Source of the DNA: Planctomycetaceae bacterium
GTDB lineage: Bacteria > Planctomycetota > Planctomycetia > Planctomycetales > Planctomycetaceae
Assembly: GCA_019636285.1 (NCBI GenBank)
Contig: JAHBXV010000022.1
Span: 1 to 64,000, forward strand
Length of the DNA stretch: 64,000 bases
Reading direction: 5' to 3'
Each line of letters opens with the position of its first letter. Within the stretch, counting starts at the first letter, position 1. Positions 43,674 through 52,851 of the stretch are shown here, one piece after another. The notes beneath the pieces were generated by a model that saw only the letters and a program-made list of their open reading frames with translations, had not been told where the DNA came from and did not search any database. Position numbers and translations under genes: made by a program.

Positions 43674-45131
43674 ATGACGTTCGATCGTCGTGAAATGCTC
43701 GCCCGGACGGGATGTGGATTCGGACTGCTGGGCCTTGCGGGACTTTTGCAGGACGACGGACTGCTGCGGACAGCCGCCGCCGACTCGCTGGGGAAGCGTG
43801 CCCTTCAACCCCTGGCGCCGCAGCAGCCACACTTCCCGGCGAAGGCCACGCGCGTCATCTGGATCTTCGTCAACGGTGGCCCCAGCCATGTTGACACCTG
43901 GGACTACAAGCCGGCCCTCGAAAAGTGGGACGGCAAGTCGATGACGGAGTTCGACAGCGGCTTCGAAAACACCACGGGGTTCTTCAAGAACGCCGTCGGC
44001 AACCTGATGAAGTCACCCTTCGAATTTCGGCCGCGCGGCGAATGCGGGAAGATGGTCTCGTCGATCTTTCCCCATCTGGGCGAACACGTCGACAAGATGG
44101 CCTTCATCCACTCGGGCTTTACCGAGTCGAACAATCACTCTCCCGCCCTGTTCGCCATGAACACCGGCCTGCCCCGCATGGGTTTTCCCTGCGTCGGGTC
44201 GTGGGTGACTTACGGGTTGGGGAGCGAAAGCAGCGACCTGCCCGGCTTCGTCGTGATGAGCGACCCGAAGGGACGCGGACTTCCCAAAGGCCATGCCGCC
44301 AACTGGAGCGCGGGATTCCTCCCCGGCGTCTTCCAGGGAACCCATCTGCGTCCGACGGGCGACCCCATCGACAATCTCGGACGTCTCCCTTCAACCTCGG
44401 AAACGACACAGCGGAACCAGCTCGATCTTCTCAAACGGCTGAACGGCGAACATCTGGCTGAGCATCCCGGCGAATCGGAACTGGCGGCCCGCATCGAAAG
44501 TTTTGAACTCGCCTTTCGCATGCAGGCCGGTGCCCCGGAAGCCCTCGACTTCGCCAGCGAAACGCGCGCGACGCAGGATCGTTACGGCATCGACCGCCCC
44601 GAGTGCGACCACTTCGCCCGCCAATGCCTGATGGCTCGCCGACTGGTGGAACGCGGCGTGCGATTCATTCAGATCTACTCGGGCGGTATGGAAAATCAGC
44701 GGTCATGGGATGGCCACAACGACATTCATGGCAACCACTCCCAGTTCGCTGGAGAGACCGATCAGCCGGTCGCCGCCCTCCTCGGCGATCTCGCAGAACG
44801 CGGCTTGCTCGACGAAACACTCGTCATCTGGTGCGGAGAATTCGGCCGCCTCCCCATCGCCCAGATTTCCGCGAAACCCGGTCGCGATCACAACCCCCAT
44901 TGCTTCACGGCCTGGCTCGCCGGGGGCGGCGTCAAGGGAGGCGTCTCGTACGGCGAGTCCGACGACGTCGGCTACAAGGCAGCCGTCAACCGCGTCCACC
45001 TCAACGACCTGCACGCCACGATCCTCAAGCTCCTGGGCATGGATCACACCCGCCTGACCTACCGCTACAACGGCCGCGACTTCCGCCTCACGGACGTCGC
45101 CGGCGAAGTGATTCAAGACATCCTCGCCTGA
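43674..45131 (+). CDS. DUF1501 family exported protein, second copy
   Basis: From ATG 43674 (or 43662) about 485 residues. The N-terminus is a Tat-type signal (FDRREMLARTGCGFGLLGLAGLL). DUF1501 motifs are RVIWIFVNGGPSHVDTWDYKPALEKWDGK, FPHLGEHVDKMAFIHSGFTESNNHSPALFAMNTG, SWDGHNDIHGNHSQFAGETDQP, VIWCGEFGRLPIAQ and GRDHNPHCFTAWLAGGGVKGG. It belongs to a different subgroup from the copy at 23.2-24.5 kb, with the SNNHSPAL and HNPHCFT variants. The usual DUF1553/DUF1549 partner is absent here too. Confidence 0.88.
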   Translation: MTFDRREMLARTGCGFGLLGLAGLLQDDGLLRTAAADSLGKRALQPLAPQQPHFPAKATRVIWIFVNGGPSHVDTWDYKPALEKWDGKSMTEFDSGFENTTGFFKNAVGNLMKSPFEFRPRGECGKMVSSIFPHLGEHVDKMAFIHSGFTESNNHSPALFAMNTGLPRMGFPCVGSWVTYGLGSESSDLPGFVVMSDPKGRGLPKGHAANWSAGFLPGVFQGTHLRPTGDPIDNLGRLPSTSETTQRNQLDLLKRLNGEHLAEHPGESELAARIESFELAFRMQAGAPEALDFASETRATQDRYGIDRPECDHFARQCLMARRLVERGVRFIQIYSGGMENQRSWDGHNDIHGNHSQFAGETDQPVAALLGDLAERGLLDETLVIWCGEFGRLPIAQISAKPGRDHNPHCFTAWLAGGGVKGGVSYGESDDVGYKAAVNRVHLNDLHATILKLLGMDHTRLTYRYNGRDFRLTDVAGEVIQDILA

Positions 45132-45175
45132 CGCGAAGATGTTTCAGTCCACCATCATGCATTCCTAACGTGTGC

Positions 45176-45290
45176 CACTGGCTCCGCCAGTGCGATTTCT
45201 CGTTACGACTACTCGATACCAGGCTCCGCCTGGGATCGCCTCTTCCTGAGGCTCCGCCTCACTCAACCATGAACGAGGCAGAGCCTGGGT
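45176..45290. repeat. Cluster of GGCTCCGCC-centred hairpin repeats
   Basis: Three hairpins share a GGCTCCGCC core: CACTGGC/GCCAGTG (45176-45192), CCAGG/CCTGG (about 45219-45233) and TGAGG/CCTCA (about 45248-45262). A fourth segment (GAGGCAGAGCCTGGGTACC, ending about 45291) matches the complement of the second. They fill the gap between convergent genes ending at 45131 and 45308. The relation to the copies at 35672 and 54012 is clear only for the first unit. Confidence 0.6.
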
Positions 45291-45307
45291 ACCAATGCAT
45301 TTGGCTG

Positions 45308-46801
45308 TCACGTATCCGCCGGCAGCGCTGTGTATGAATACATGTTGGCGATCGCCGGTTCGAGCAATCTGGCCGTATTCCACGGCCGAATAGCCGAGCG
45401 CACCATGGCAACAAGTTCATCGGCTTCCGCTCGCGTCCTGGGGCGGGCCTCAATGATGCGACTCGCAGCCTCCGTAAGCGTCCCAGTCAATTCCCGGTCA
45501 TCGGTCGCCAGAAACGTCGTCGGTTCATCCCGTAAACGGCGTCTCTCGCAGGTGGTCACCGCCGCGAAGTACAGCATGACTGCCGCCACGAACGCCGGCA
45601 TCTGCTGCCGTGCCGCATAACACGCAGCCACATACCCGTCGATCGCCCGAATCTCCGCAGGCACGCGTTGCGAATAGGCAACGAGCCCCGCTTGCCGCTC
45701 GGAGGGGGACATCTCCCGTCCCAACAACTCGGCAAGACTTTCGACGCCAAACAGCGATTGCCCGATCCCCGTGCTGTGCATCGGATCGATGAATCCAGCC
45801 GTGTGCGGTAACAGCGCCCAGTCTTCACCGGCCGCCGTCGACCAGAGCCGCTGCAAGCGTCCCGTCGATAGCCATCGACCAGGCGGATCAACCACTTCCG
45901 TATCCGCGAACTGCCATTTGAGAGTCGGATATCGATCCAGAAACCAGGCCGCCTGCTCCTCGGGACTGCCAGTCGGCTGGTCCGGCGATTCGATTACGAA
46001 CCCGACGCTCGTCACGCCGTGATCGAACCGCAATTGCCACATCCAGCCCTCGTCCAGCAGTTGATGGAGCGCCGCATGGTCGCAATCAAACGTGTGCTCG
46101 GCGCGACTCACGCCCTGGCTGTCGAACCAGTCCCCCATCCGCCGTAGCCCGCGCACATGCGTGAAGACCGATCGCGAATGAGTCTTGAGACGCTCGGTCT
46201 CGTCGCCCAGACCAAGCAGCTTCGGAATGACGGCTGCGGGCCCGGTCCCGTCGACGACAAAGTCCGCCGTCACCGTGACCGCTCTTTCGCCCCCGTTGAT
46301 CGTCCCGCTCCAGACCCAGGGAGATCGACCCGTCACGTGAAGGTCGGCCGCTTCCCACACCTGCGTCCCTGCCTCGGCGGCCTTCCCCGCGAACCACTGA
46401 TCGACGTCAGCCCGCAGCCAGTGCGTGTCTCCAATGGCGTCATTCAAGCTGGCCGCGACAAGCAGTTCTTGGCCGTGATCGTCGCCCGGATGAAACTCCT
46501 CACCGACAGGCTGCCGAAAGTAGCTGAACCCCCGCTTGAGCCCGCAACGAAGATTCTGGAACGATTCCTTCCAAGATCCATAATGCGAGAGCGCGGCGAG
46601 TTCCGGCAATTCATACTTCTCGGCAAGCAGCCTCAAGGCCAGATCGGCGAGCGGCGTTGACGACTCACCAATCGCGAACCGCGGATGACGTAGACGATCG
46701 GCGATGACCACTTGCCGGCCCGACTTCGCCAGCAGCCATCCCAACAGACTCCCCGAGAATCCCGCCCCCAGGATCAGCACATCGGCTCGCACGGTCTTCA
46801 T
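45308..46801 (-). CDS. FAD-dependent halogenase-like oxidoreductase
   Basis: The 497-residue protein starts at ATG 46801, overlapping the preceding radical SAM stop (ATGA). It has the FAD-binding GAGFSG (12-17), RFAIGESSTPLADL (the halogenase/geranylgeranyl-reductase-type GESS motif), a WMWQLR at about 253-258 in place of the WxWxIP halogenase signature, and GEDWALLPHTAGFIDPMHSTGIGQSL near the FAD ribityl site. It belongs with the tryptophan-halogenase superfamily. The Lys used for chlorination in that family could not be placed with confidence, so monooxygenation or dehydrogenation is equally possible. Confidence 0.72.
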   Translation of the reverse strand: MKTVRADVLILGAGFSGSLLGWLLAKSGRQVVIADRLRHPRFAIGESSTPLADLALRLLAEKYELPELAALSHYGSWKESFQNLRCGLKRGFSYFRQPVGEEFHPGDDHGQELLVAASLNDAIGDTHWLRADVDQWFAGKAAEAGTQVWEAADLHVTGRSPWVWSGTINGGERAVTVTADFVVDGTGPAAVIPKLLGLGDETERLKTHSRSVFTHVRGLRRMGDWFDSQGVSRAEHTFDCDHAALHQLLDEGWMWQLRFDHGVTSVGFVIESPDQPTGSPEEQAAWFLDRYPTLKWQFADTEVVDPPGRWLSTGRLQRLWSTAAGEDWALLPHTAGFIDPMHSTGIGQSLFGVESLAELLGREMSPSERQAGLVAYSQRVPAEIRAIDGYVAACYAARQQMPAFVAAVMLYFAAVTTCERRRLRDEPTTFLATDDRELTGTLTEAASRIIEARPRTRAEADELVAMVRSAIRPWNTARLLEPAIANMYSYTALPADT

Positions 46802-47730
46802 CGCAATGGCATCCATCTTTCAAAGACCTGTGTCATGTTGGCCTGTGCCAGTCGTTCCACCCGCTGCCGCGTTTCGCCGTCTTCGCCAAATAGCCGCCCG
46901 GCGTCCCACACGTCGACAAATACCCGGGCCCGATTCCACCCCAGCGCCGTCTCCATCACCTCTTCGAGCATCTCCAGCCGCGGCGGGAACCACTCTCCCC
47001 GCTGCGCGAGCAGTTCCATGGCGCCATTCCCCGCACGAACCGGAATCACCGTGCAGACACGCGACCCGGCATCGATTGCCGTCTCCAGCCCGCGAAGCGC
47101 CCACTCGACCCACGAATCTGGCTCCAGCCAAGGTGGATTCAGTAACAGAAAGGTCCGCACGTGAATGTCGACTTCGCGAAGTTCACCAGCCGCACGGCGA
47201 AAGTCGTCCACCGTCATCCGCTTATTGAGACGCGGGAGCACATCCGGATGGACAGACTCCAGACCCATGGCAATTTCGAACTCACCCGACAATCGCTGGC
47301 GAAAGTCGCGACAGGCACTGCCGCACAGCCGGGGGTGATTCTCGACGATGACTGTTTTGTATGTACGGACGCGCTCCGCGATCGCCGGGTGGTCTTCCGG
47401 CGGAATGGCCTGAGCATCGAAGAAGTTGCCGCTGTTATACAGCTTGATGTGCCGGGCCTGCGGGAGCCGGGACAGAGCCGCGTCGATCTGACGGGGTATC
47501 GCGCCGACGGGAACCCGATCGGTCGTCGTGTGTTTCCAGAGGTCGCAATAGACGCACCGGAACGGGCATTCACGATTTGTCAGGAATAGCGTAGCGACCG
47601 GTTCAACGGTTCCCGCCGCCGTCCGTTCGTCTTCGACCAGCGCGGCATACGGCTCGTCAATGGAAACGATCTCACGCGGCGGCCGGGCCGCGAGCACGTC
47701 ACGATCGGTCCACGAAACGGAGGCGCTCAC
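46798..47730 (-). CDS. Radical SAM enzyme
   Basis: The 310-residue protein (GTG start) has the radical SAM cluster motif CPFRCVYC (Cys55, Cys59, Cys62). It then shows HIKLYNSGNFFD, VIVENHPRL and a GLESVHPDVLPRLNKRMTVDDFRRA segment typical of the Elp3/MiaB-like branch. No SPASM or extra iron-sulfur cysteine set is obvious, and there is no B12 domain. It lies 14 bases after the asparagine-synthetase-like gene and overlaps the halogenase-like gene, so all three are one operon. The substrate is unknown. Confidence 0.82.
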   Translation of the reverse strand: MSASVSWTDRDVLAARPPREIVSIDEPYAALVEDERTAAGTVEPVATLFLTNRECPFRCVYCDLWKHTTTDRVPVGAIPRQIDAALSRLPQARHIKLYNSGNFFDAQAIPPEDHPAIAERVRTYKTVIVENHPRLCGSACRDFRQRLSGEFEIAMGLESVHPDVLPRLNKRMTVDDFRRAAGELREVDIHVRTFLLLNPPWLEPDSWVEWALRGLETAIDAGSRVCTVIPVRAGNGAMELLAQRGEWFPPRLEMLEEVMETALGWNRARVFVDVWDAGRLFGEDGETRQRVERLAQANMTQVFERWMPLR

Positions 47731-47744
47731 GCGATGGCTTTCCG

Positions 47745-49082
47745 TTATCGGGCACAGTCCGCGTAGAGGTTCGCGAACAGGTGACGATAGCCGCGTTCGT
47801 CCGGCGGGAATCGCGTCGCCAGGACGTCATCCGACGCAGCACCTCGCTGGAACCGGCGCTTCTCAAACACGGGCATCGCCAGTCCCGTCACGGCTTCGAC
47901 GCCACGACGAACGATCTCTCCCTTGAGGGCATAGAGCCGCTCTTCCTGCCAGTCGGTCAGTTCAATGAATGGGATGCCTTCCGAAACTTCGATGACATTC
48001 GGCAACGCGAGCGGACTGAACCCACGAAAACCGAGCTGCCGGGCCGGCGCGTAACTGCGGACGTGCCCGCGACTTTGCCCGCCGCTGTAGGTCAGCGAAT
48101 GCTTGACCGCGTCCACTCCCCAGCCTTCGTGATAGAGCAGCGGATTGTTGAGCACGCTGCGGATTGTCAGCTCCGGGTTTTCGTGAATCGGGTAGTCCTT
48201 GAAGTTTTCGTCCCCGCCATCGCCATCGACCAGGTACACCCAGTCCGGATAGCGTTCCCGAATCCCCCGGCAGAGCGCCAGTCCCATCGTCGCGGCTTGT
48301 ATATCGAGCGGCTTGTAGTCTTCCACGGCTCGCACCGCCGCCGCCGGGTCGATTGCGGAAACGTCGACGTCGATCGTTTCCAGCAGGTAGCCCAGGTCGA
48401 GCCGCTCCAGAAACTCACGGGCCTGCGCGGCATCCTGGCCTTCACCGGCGACCGTCAGCGTGAACGCTTTCAGCCGTTGCGGGGCTTCGCCACGCTTGAG
48501 CAGGCGGTCGTACAGAGTCAGCAAAACCGCGCCACTGTCGACGCCGCCGGAAAACAGCATCCCGAGCGGTTCTTTCTTCGGAACCATATCAAGCCAGCGA
48601 TCGAGTTCCTTCGAAACGGCTTCGATGTACCGCCGGCCGATATCTGTCAGATCGGTCGACCAGCGATTCCGCTCGGGCGTGAAGAAACGGTTGAGTCGCG
48701 GGTTCGGATCCGGGCAGCCGAGAAGCTGCAATTCCAGGAGATAATGAGCGGGAACCATCCGCGTGTAGGACGGATGAAACTGCTCCGCCAGCCCCTCGTT
48801 GCGCAGCCATTCGGCGATTTCGTCGATCCGTTCCGCGACAACTAGGCACGGGCCTTCCGCCCGCTTCGCCAGAAAGTAACGCATCGGCCGACCGATCGAC
48901 CGGGCCATCCGAACGAACTTGCCCACCTTCGCGACAATCGCGAACTGCCCATCGATCGCCCGTATCGCCTCTTCATCACCCGTAGCGACCGCAGCCTCGG
49001 CTTCTTCGAAAGTGCCGCTCAGCAGCAGATTGGCCGCCGGGTCCAGCAGATTGACCAGTCGCTCGACATATTCCGCATGCAT
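47745..49082 (-). CDS. Asparagine-synthetase-like amide ligase without glutaminase cysteine
   Basis: The 445-residue protein has the PP-loop SGGVDSG (178-184), LVDGDGGDENF and the synthetase core of the asparagine synthase family. Its N-terminal part (AIDGQFAIVAKVGK..., residues 43-92) is a shortened relic of the class II amidotransferase domain. The protein begins MHAEY, not Met-Cys, so the nucleophile Cys2 is missing. Such enzymes (beta-lactam synthetase, lasso-peptide cyclase) adenylate a carboxylate and join it to an amine other than glutamine-derived ammonia. It leads the three-gene operon with the radical SAM and halogenase-like genes. Confidence 0.78.
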   Translation of the reverse strand: MHAEYVERLVNLLDPAANLLLSGTFEEAEAAVATGDEEAIRAIDGQFAIVAKVGKFVRMARSIGRPMRYFLAKRAEGPCLVVAERIDEIAEWLRNEGLAEQFHPSYTRMVPAHYLLELQLLGCPDPNPRLNRFFTPERNRWSTDLTDIGRRYIEAVSKELDRWLDMVPKKEPLGMLFSGGVDSGAVLLTLYDRLLKRGEAPQRLKAFTLTVAGEGQDAAQAREFLERLDLGYLLETIDVDVSAIDPAAAVRAVEDYKPLDIQAATMGLALCRGIRERYPDWVYLVDGDGGDENFKDYPIHENPELTIRSVLNNPLLYHEGWGVDAVKHSLTYSGGQSRGHVRSYAPARQLGFRGFSPLALPNVIEVSEGIPFIELTDWQEERLYALKGEIVRRGVEAVTGLAMPVFEKRRFQRGAASDDVLATRFPPDERGYRHLFANLYADCAR

Positions 49083-49205
49083 CGCTGCCGTCCATCACGA
49101 AAGAATTGGAACTCGTGGAATTGTCGAGGATACCAGCTCGGCGTTCAAACCCAGCCGATCCCAATCTTGCCGGGGACGCAATTTCGGAATTGAACCGAGT
49201 ACGGC

Positions 49206-50045
49206 TTATCGAACTTGGCTGAGAAGCGTGTCGATAGCCGCCCCCACATCGGGCTGCCGCATCAGGCTTTCGCCCACCAGAATCGCGTTCACGCCATGAT
49301 CGGCGAGCAGCGCCACGTCGGCGGGAGTCCGGATGCCGCTCTCGCTCACGAAGACGGCCTGCTCTGGAACTTGCGGGCGGATCGTCAGCGAATGATTGAG
49401 GTCCACGACAAACGAACGCAGATCGCGATTGTTCACACCGACGAGCGGCGGCGCGAGGCGCAGAACACGCGGCAGGTTTTCCGGATCATAGAGCTCGATC
49501 AGGCAGGCCATACCCAAGTCAGCGGCGGTTTCAAACAGGAGCGACATATCCGCGTCGCTCAGACATTCCGCGATGAGCAGCACGCAGTCGGCTCCCGCCA
49601 CCCGCGCTTCGATCACCTGGTACGGGTCGATGAGAAAGTCCTTCCGAATGACCGGAATGGAAACCGCCCGCCGAACCGCGATCAGGTCGTCCAGCTTTCC
49701 CTGAAAGAACGGCTCATCCGTCAGCACGCTGATGCAATTGGCCCCATGTGCTTCATACGCCCGAGCGATCTGCACCGGGTCAAAGTCTTCGCGAATCACG
49801 CCGGCCGAGGGAGACGCCTTCTTGACTTCCGCAATCAGCCCCATGTGGCTGGCACGTCTCAGAGCCCCCACGAAGTCGCGGGGCGGCGCCGCATCGGCCA
49901 GACGCTCACGCAGGGCGTCAAGCGGCAGTCGCTGCTGGCAGGCCGCCAGATCCTGCCGCTTTCGCTCAATGATCCGCTCAAGAATATCCGCAGGCATGTT
50001 TTCAGGCAGTTGAGATGTGAGTCGTACAGCCGGGCGGTCGGTCAC
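49206..50045 (-). CDS. trpC: Indole-3-glycerol phosphate synthase
   Basis: The 279-residue enzyme closes the indole ring from CdRP in tryptophan synthesis. Family motifs are ILERIIERKRQDL, GLIAEVKKASPSAGVIREDFDPVQIARAYE, AISVLTDEPFFQG-type ISVLTDEPFFQGK, PVIRKDFLIDPYQ, VGVNNRDLRSF and VSESGIRTPADV. These include the catalytic Lys and Glu residues. GTG 50045 overlaps the cupin gene stop (GTGA) and suggests coupling; ATG 49997 gives the more conserved N-terminus. It stands apart from other trp genes but next to a halogenase-containing operon. Confidence 0.93.
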   Translation of the reverse strand: MTDRPAVRLTSQLPENMPADILERIIERKRQDLAACQQRLPLDALRERLADAAPPRDFVGALRRASHMGLIAEVKKASPSAGVIREDFDPVQIARAYEAHGANCISVLTDEPFFQGKLDDLIAVRRAVSIPVIRKDFLIDPYQVIEARVAGADCVLLIAECLSDADMSLLFETAADLGMACLIELYDPENLPRVLRLAPPLVGVNNRDLRSFVVDLNHSLTIRPQVPEQAVFVSESGIRTPADVALLADHGVNAILVGESLMRQPDVGAAIDTLLSQVR

Positions 50046-50401
50046 TCGTCACGGTGCACCGTCCCTGGCGAGAAAGCGGGAAGGCAGATCGCCACGTATT
50101 CCGCCCCTTCCTCGGGAGTACTGTAACGAATCCACTCGCCCGCTGCCGTCATCACGGCCTCTCCCGCCGCGACATCCCGCTCTCCGCCCTCGAACTCAAC
50201 CCGCAACCGCCCTTTGAGCACCACGGTGTACTCGGCGAACTCGGGCCGTTGACCCGGTTCCTCCCAGCCCGCGGGACTGACCATGCGGGCGATGCTCAGT
50301 CCCGCATCTCCCGAGTTCACGCGCCCAAAGTATTCTTCAATGATTTTGGGCTTCGTCCCAACAGCCGCGATACGCGTCGGCTGCTCGATGAATTGCGGCA
50401 T
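50042..50401 (-). CDS. Small cupin-domain protein
   Basis: The 119-residue protein is a single cupin barrel (RMVSPAGWEEPGQRPEFAEYTVVLKGRLRVEFEGGERDVAAGEAVMTAAGEWIRYSTPEEGAEYVAICLPAF). The usual metal-binding His/Glu set is reduced: the first motif has EFAEY where G(X)5HXH is expected. It may therefore be a non-metal or altered-site cupin. It overlaps trpC by the GTGA junction, so the two are probably cotranscribed. Confidence 0.72.
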   Translation of the reverse strand: MPQFIEQPTRIAAVGTKPKIIEEYFGRVNSGDAGLSIARMVSPAGWEEPGQRPEFAEYTVVLKGRLRVEFEGGERDVAAGEAVMTAAGEWIRYSTPEEGAEYVAICLPAFSPGTVHRDE

Positions 50402-50442
50402 GATGCTTGTCTCGGATTTCGCAACCGGGAACTTCCGCCCGG

Positions 50443-52530
50443 CTATTCCGTCAAAAAGTCGGCGGAAAGCACGACCGGGGCGTTCTTGCCATCAGCCTTC
50501 ACGACGACGGGCAGCCGATACGTCCGTTGGCCAAGGCGGCACAACCCGCCGACCCCTTCGCGGCAATACGGGACCACCAGCTTCACTTCGAACTCGCCCT
50601 GTCCGGCAGCCGCCGCCAACGGAATCTTCACCTGCAAACGTCCGTCCGCCTCGGCCGCTTCATGCCGCACCCCCAGGTTGTCGGCCGCAATCAGAGTCTG
50701 ATCGGCAACGGGCTTCAACCGAACCGTCACCGGGGTCGCCATGTTCACCTTGTGCTCGGCAGGCAGGCTCAACCGCAGTTCGATCGTCAGCATGTCGCCG
50801 CCAATGGTCACCGGGTTCAGGGAAATCGCGGCTTCCCCGGCCGGTTCGTCGGCAGCCGTCGTGGGCATGGCGGTCGGCGGTTCCAGCCCCGGGATTTCGA
50901 ACAGCGTTACCGCCTTCGTCTTGAGATCCGCCTTCAGAATGCGGTGATTGTTCGTGTCGGCGATCAACAGGGAATTGCCGACGACGACCAGGCCGGCCGG
51001 TTCGGACATTTGCACCGGGTCGAGTCCGGCCCCTTCCCCCCCCCCCAGCCACGTCGTGCATTCGCGAGTCTTGAGGTCGACGGCTTTCACTTTGTGGTTG
51101 TACGCATCCGCCACGAAGAGAGTGTCTCCGGAGAGCGCCAGCCCCAGGGGATGCTGCAACCGCACCTCGCCCCCCACGCCGTCAACATCGCCAAATTCAA
51201 ACAGGCAGCGCCCCATCGGCAGGTCGGAGGTTCCCACCACGGTCGAAACCTCGCCCTTGGGCATCTCCAGGTCATTGTCGGCCTGGGTGCTGATCGCTCG
51301 GACCGACGAGCCCTCGCTGTCGACGACATACAATGTCGTGCCCTTCGCAATCAGATCCGATGGCTGCGCGAGCGCCGCTTCGTCCAGCCGTCCATTGCGA
51401 ATGTCTTCTCGCCCCGAACCGGCATAGTTTTGAACCGAGTCCGATCCCAGTCGATGCGACCAGATCTGGTGAGGCCCCGCCATCGCGATGTACATCACCC
51501 CATCCACGACTTCCAGATCCCACGGGCTGTTGAGCGGCGTCTCGCCGAGCTTCCCGCCCACCGATCGCCCTCGTGCCTGTTCGCCCGTTCCTGCCAGCGT
51601 CTTCACCGTTTGTTTGGTGAGATCAACCTGGCGAATCAGATGGTTCTCGGTATCGGCGACGTAAAGTTGATCTCCCACGAGGCACATTCCTTGCGGATGA
51701 TCGAACTGGGCCTCCGCGAACGTACCGTCGGCGTCGCCAATCTGGCCGCCGCCAATGGTCGCCAGCAGCTTGCCATCAAGAGTGGTGACCACGATGCGGT
51801 TGTTGTTGCTGTCCGAGATGAACAGACGGTCGTTCTCGGCATCGGCCAGCAGCTTGCCCGGAAACTTCAGCGGCGTCGGCTTCTGATTGTTGCGTTCCAG
51901 GTCAAAGCGAACGGGCGTTTCGTCCAGCGTCCCCTTGGCGCGGTGGTAGTCGATCACCTTGCCAATCACGACGTCCAGAATTTCGCGGTTGCCTTCGCCC
52001 GAAACGTAGCCGCAGTAAAAACCTTCGGGGTCGAGCATTACCAGCGTGGGCCACGCCCGGACCCCGAACTTCCGCCAGATCGTCATGTTGGCGTCGTTGA
52101 CCACCGGATGCTCGATCTCGTATCGCAGAATGGCCTTGCGAATATTCCCCGTTTCCTTTTCATTGTCGAACTTCGCGGAATGAACGCCGATCACGACAAT
52201 CTGCTTGTCGTACTTCTTTTCCAGGTACGCCAGGTCCGGCAGGACGTGCATGCAGTTGATGCAGCAGAACGTCCAGAAGTCGAGCAGCACGATCTTGCCG
52301 CGCAAATCCTTCAGAGAGATCGGCCCCGAAGTATTCAGCCACTCGACGCCCCCATCCAGATCGGCTGCTGGAACCCGATTTGGAAATGGGTTGTCCGGCA
52401 CTTTGGCCGCGCCGGCCGCTTGGGGAGCAACATCGTCGGCTGCTCGCGCCTTTATTGGCTGAATGGCAACGAGGGTAAGTAGAAGTCCGACGAGGATCGG
52501 ACGAAAACAGCGGGACAGCGAGGATTTCAT
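50443..52530 (-). CDS. Exported thioredoxin-like/NHL-repeat protein (NHLRC2-like)
   Basis: The 695-residue protein has a signal peptide (about 1-30) and a thioredoxin-like domain (about 55-190) with the redox-site variant WTFCCINCMHVLPDL. At least five NHL/propeller blades follow, each with a phrase such as LFISDSNNNRIVVTT, LYVADTENHLIRQVDL, LFVADAYNHKVKAVDL or LLIADTNNHRILKADL. A C-terminal beta domain (about 570-695) completes it. This Trx-propeller-beta order is that of NHLRC2. It probably acts in the periplasm as a disulfide- or protein-binding platform; the substrate is unknown. Confidence 0.85.
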   Translation of the reverse strand: MKSSLSRCFRPILVGLLLTLVAIQPIKARAADDVAPQAAGAAKVPDNPFPNRVPAADLDGGVEWLNTSGPISLKDLRGKIVLLDFWTFCCINCMHVLPDLAYLEKKYDKQIVVIGVHSAKFDNEKETGNIRKAILRYEIEHPVVNDANMTIWRKFGVRAWPTLVMLDPEGFYCGYVSGEGNREILDVVIGKVIDYHRAKGTLDETPVRFDLERNNQKPTPLKFPGKLLADAENDRLFISDSNNNRIVVTTLDGKLLATIGGGQIGDADGTFAEAQFDHPQGMCLVGDQLYVADTENHLIRQVDLTKQTVKTLAGTGEQARGRSVGGKLGETPLNSPWDLEVVDGVMYIAMAGPHQIWSHRLGSDSVQNYAGSGREDIRNGRLDEAALAQPSDLIAKGTTLYVVDSEGSSVRAISTQADNDLEMPKGEVSTVVGTSDLPMGRCLFEFGDVDGVGGEVRLQHPLGLALSGDTLFVADAYNHKVKAVDLKTRECTTWLGGGEGAGLDPVQMSEPAGLVVVGNSLLIADTNNHRILKADLKTKAVTLFEIPGLEPPTAMPTTAADEPAGEAAISLNPVTIGGDMLTIELRLSLPAEHKVNMATPVTVRLKPVADQTLIAADNLGVRHEAAEADGRLQVKIPLAAAAGQGEFEVKLVVPYCREGVGGLCRLGQRTYRLPVVVKADGKNAPVVLSADFLTE

Positions 52531-52851
52531 GGGCGGGTCTTTCGAACCGAAACGAGGTTGGTCGGTCCAGGCGGACCTCTATCATATCAGGCGGCTCCGA
52601 TCCTGACACCTGTAACGGTCGTTCAGCTCTCCGTGAGAATTTTCCAAACGCAAGTTTTGCGCCGAAGAAACCGGCCTACATACGTTAAGTCATTGCCAGA
52701 TTGACAATTCGGACGGGCGCCATTAACTTCGCGCTAGCGACAGCCGATCTTCGGAAGGATTCGTGACGAGCTTGTTTGGCGGCAACCGGTTAGCGAAGCG
52801 ACAAGGCTCGCGGCTTTGAAACCGGTCGATCGCCACGAGGGAATTGTCTCC
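52531..52851. other. Intergenic region with candidate promoter
   Basis: A 321-bp gap between divergent genes. No gene was found. A perfect -35 hexamer TTGACA (52701-52706) is followed after 17 bases by TAACTT (52724-52729), a weak -10. Both point towards the DUF1573 gene starting at 52852. The 120-base leader after it is unstructured by eye. Confidence 0.5.
52701..52729 (+). promoter_or_regulatory. Candidate sigma70-type promoter for the DUF1573 gene
   Basis: TTGACA, a 17-bp spacer and TAACTT lie about 120 bases upstream of the DUF1573 start. The -35 is perfect and the spacer ideal, but the -10 matches only three of six consensus positions. Confidence 0.4.

Noticed and set aside
50407-52482. 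A 691-codon + strand frame opposite the NHL/thioredoxin gene
   Set aside because: The minus-strand protein has a signal peptide, a thioredoxin motif and NHL blades. The + strand translation is His/Arg-rich with no fold and is an antisense artefact.
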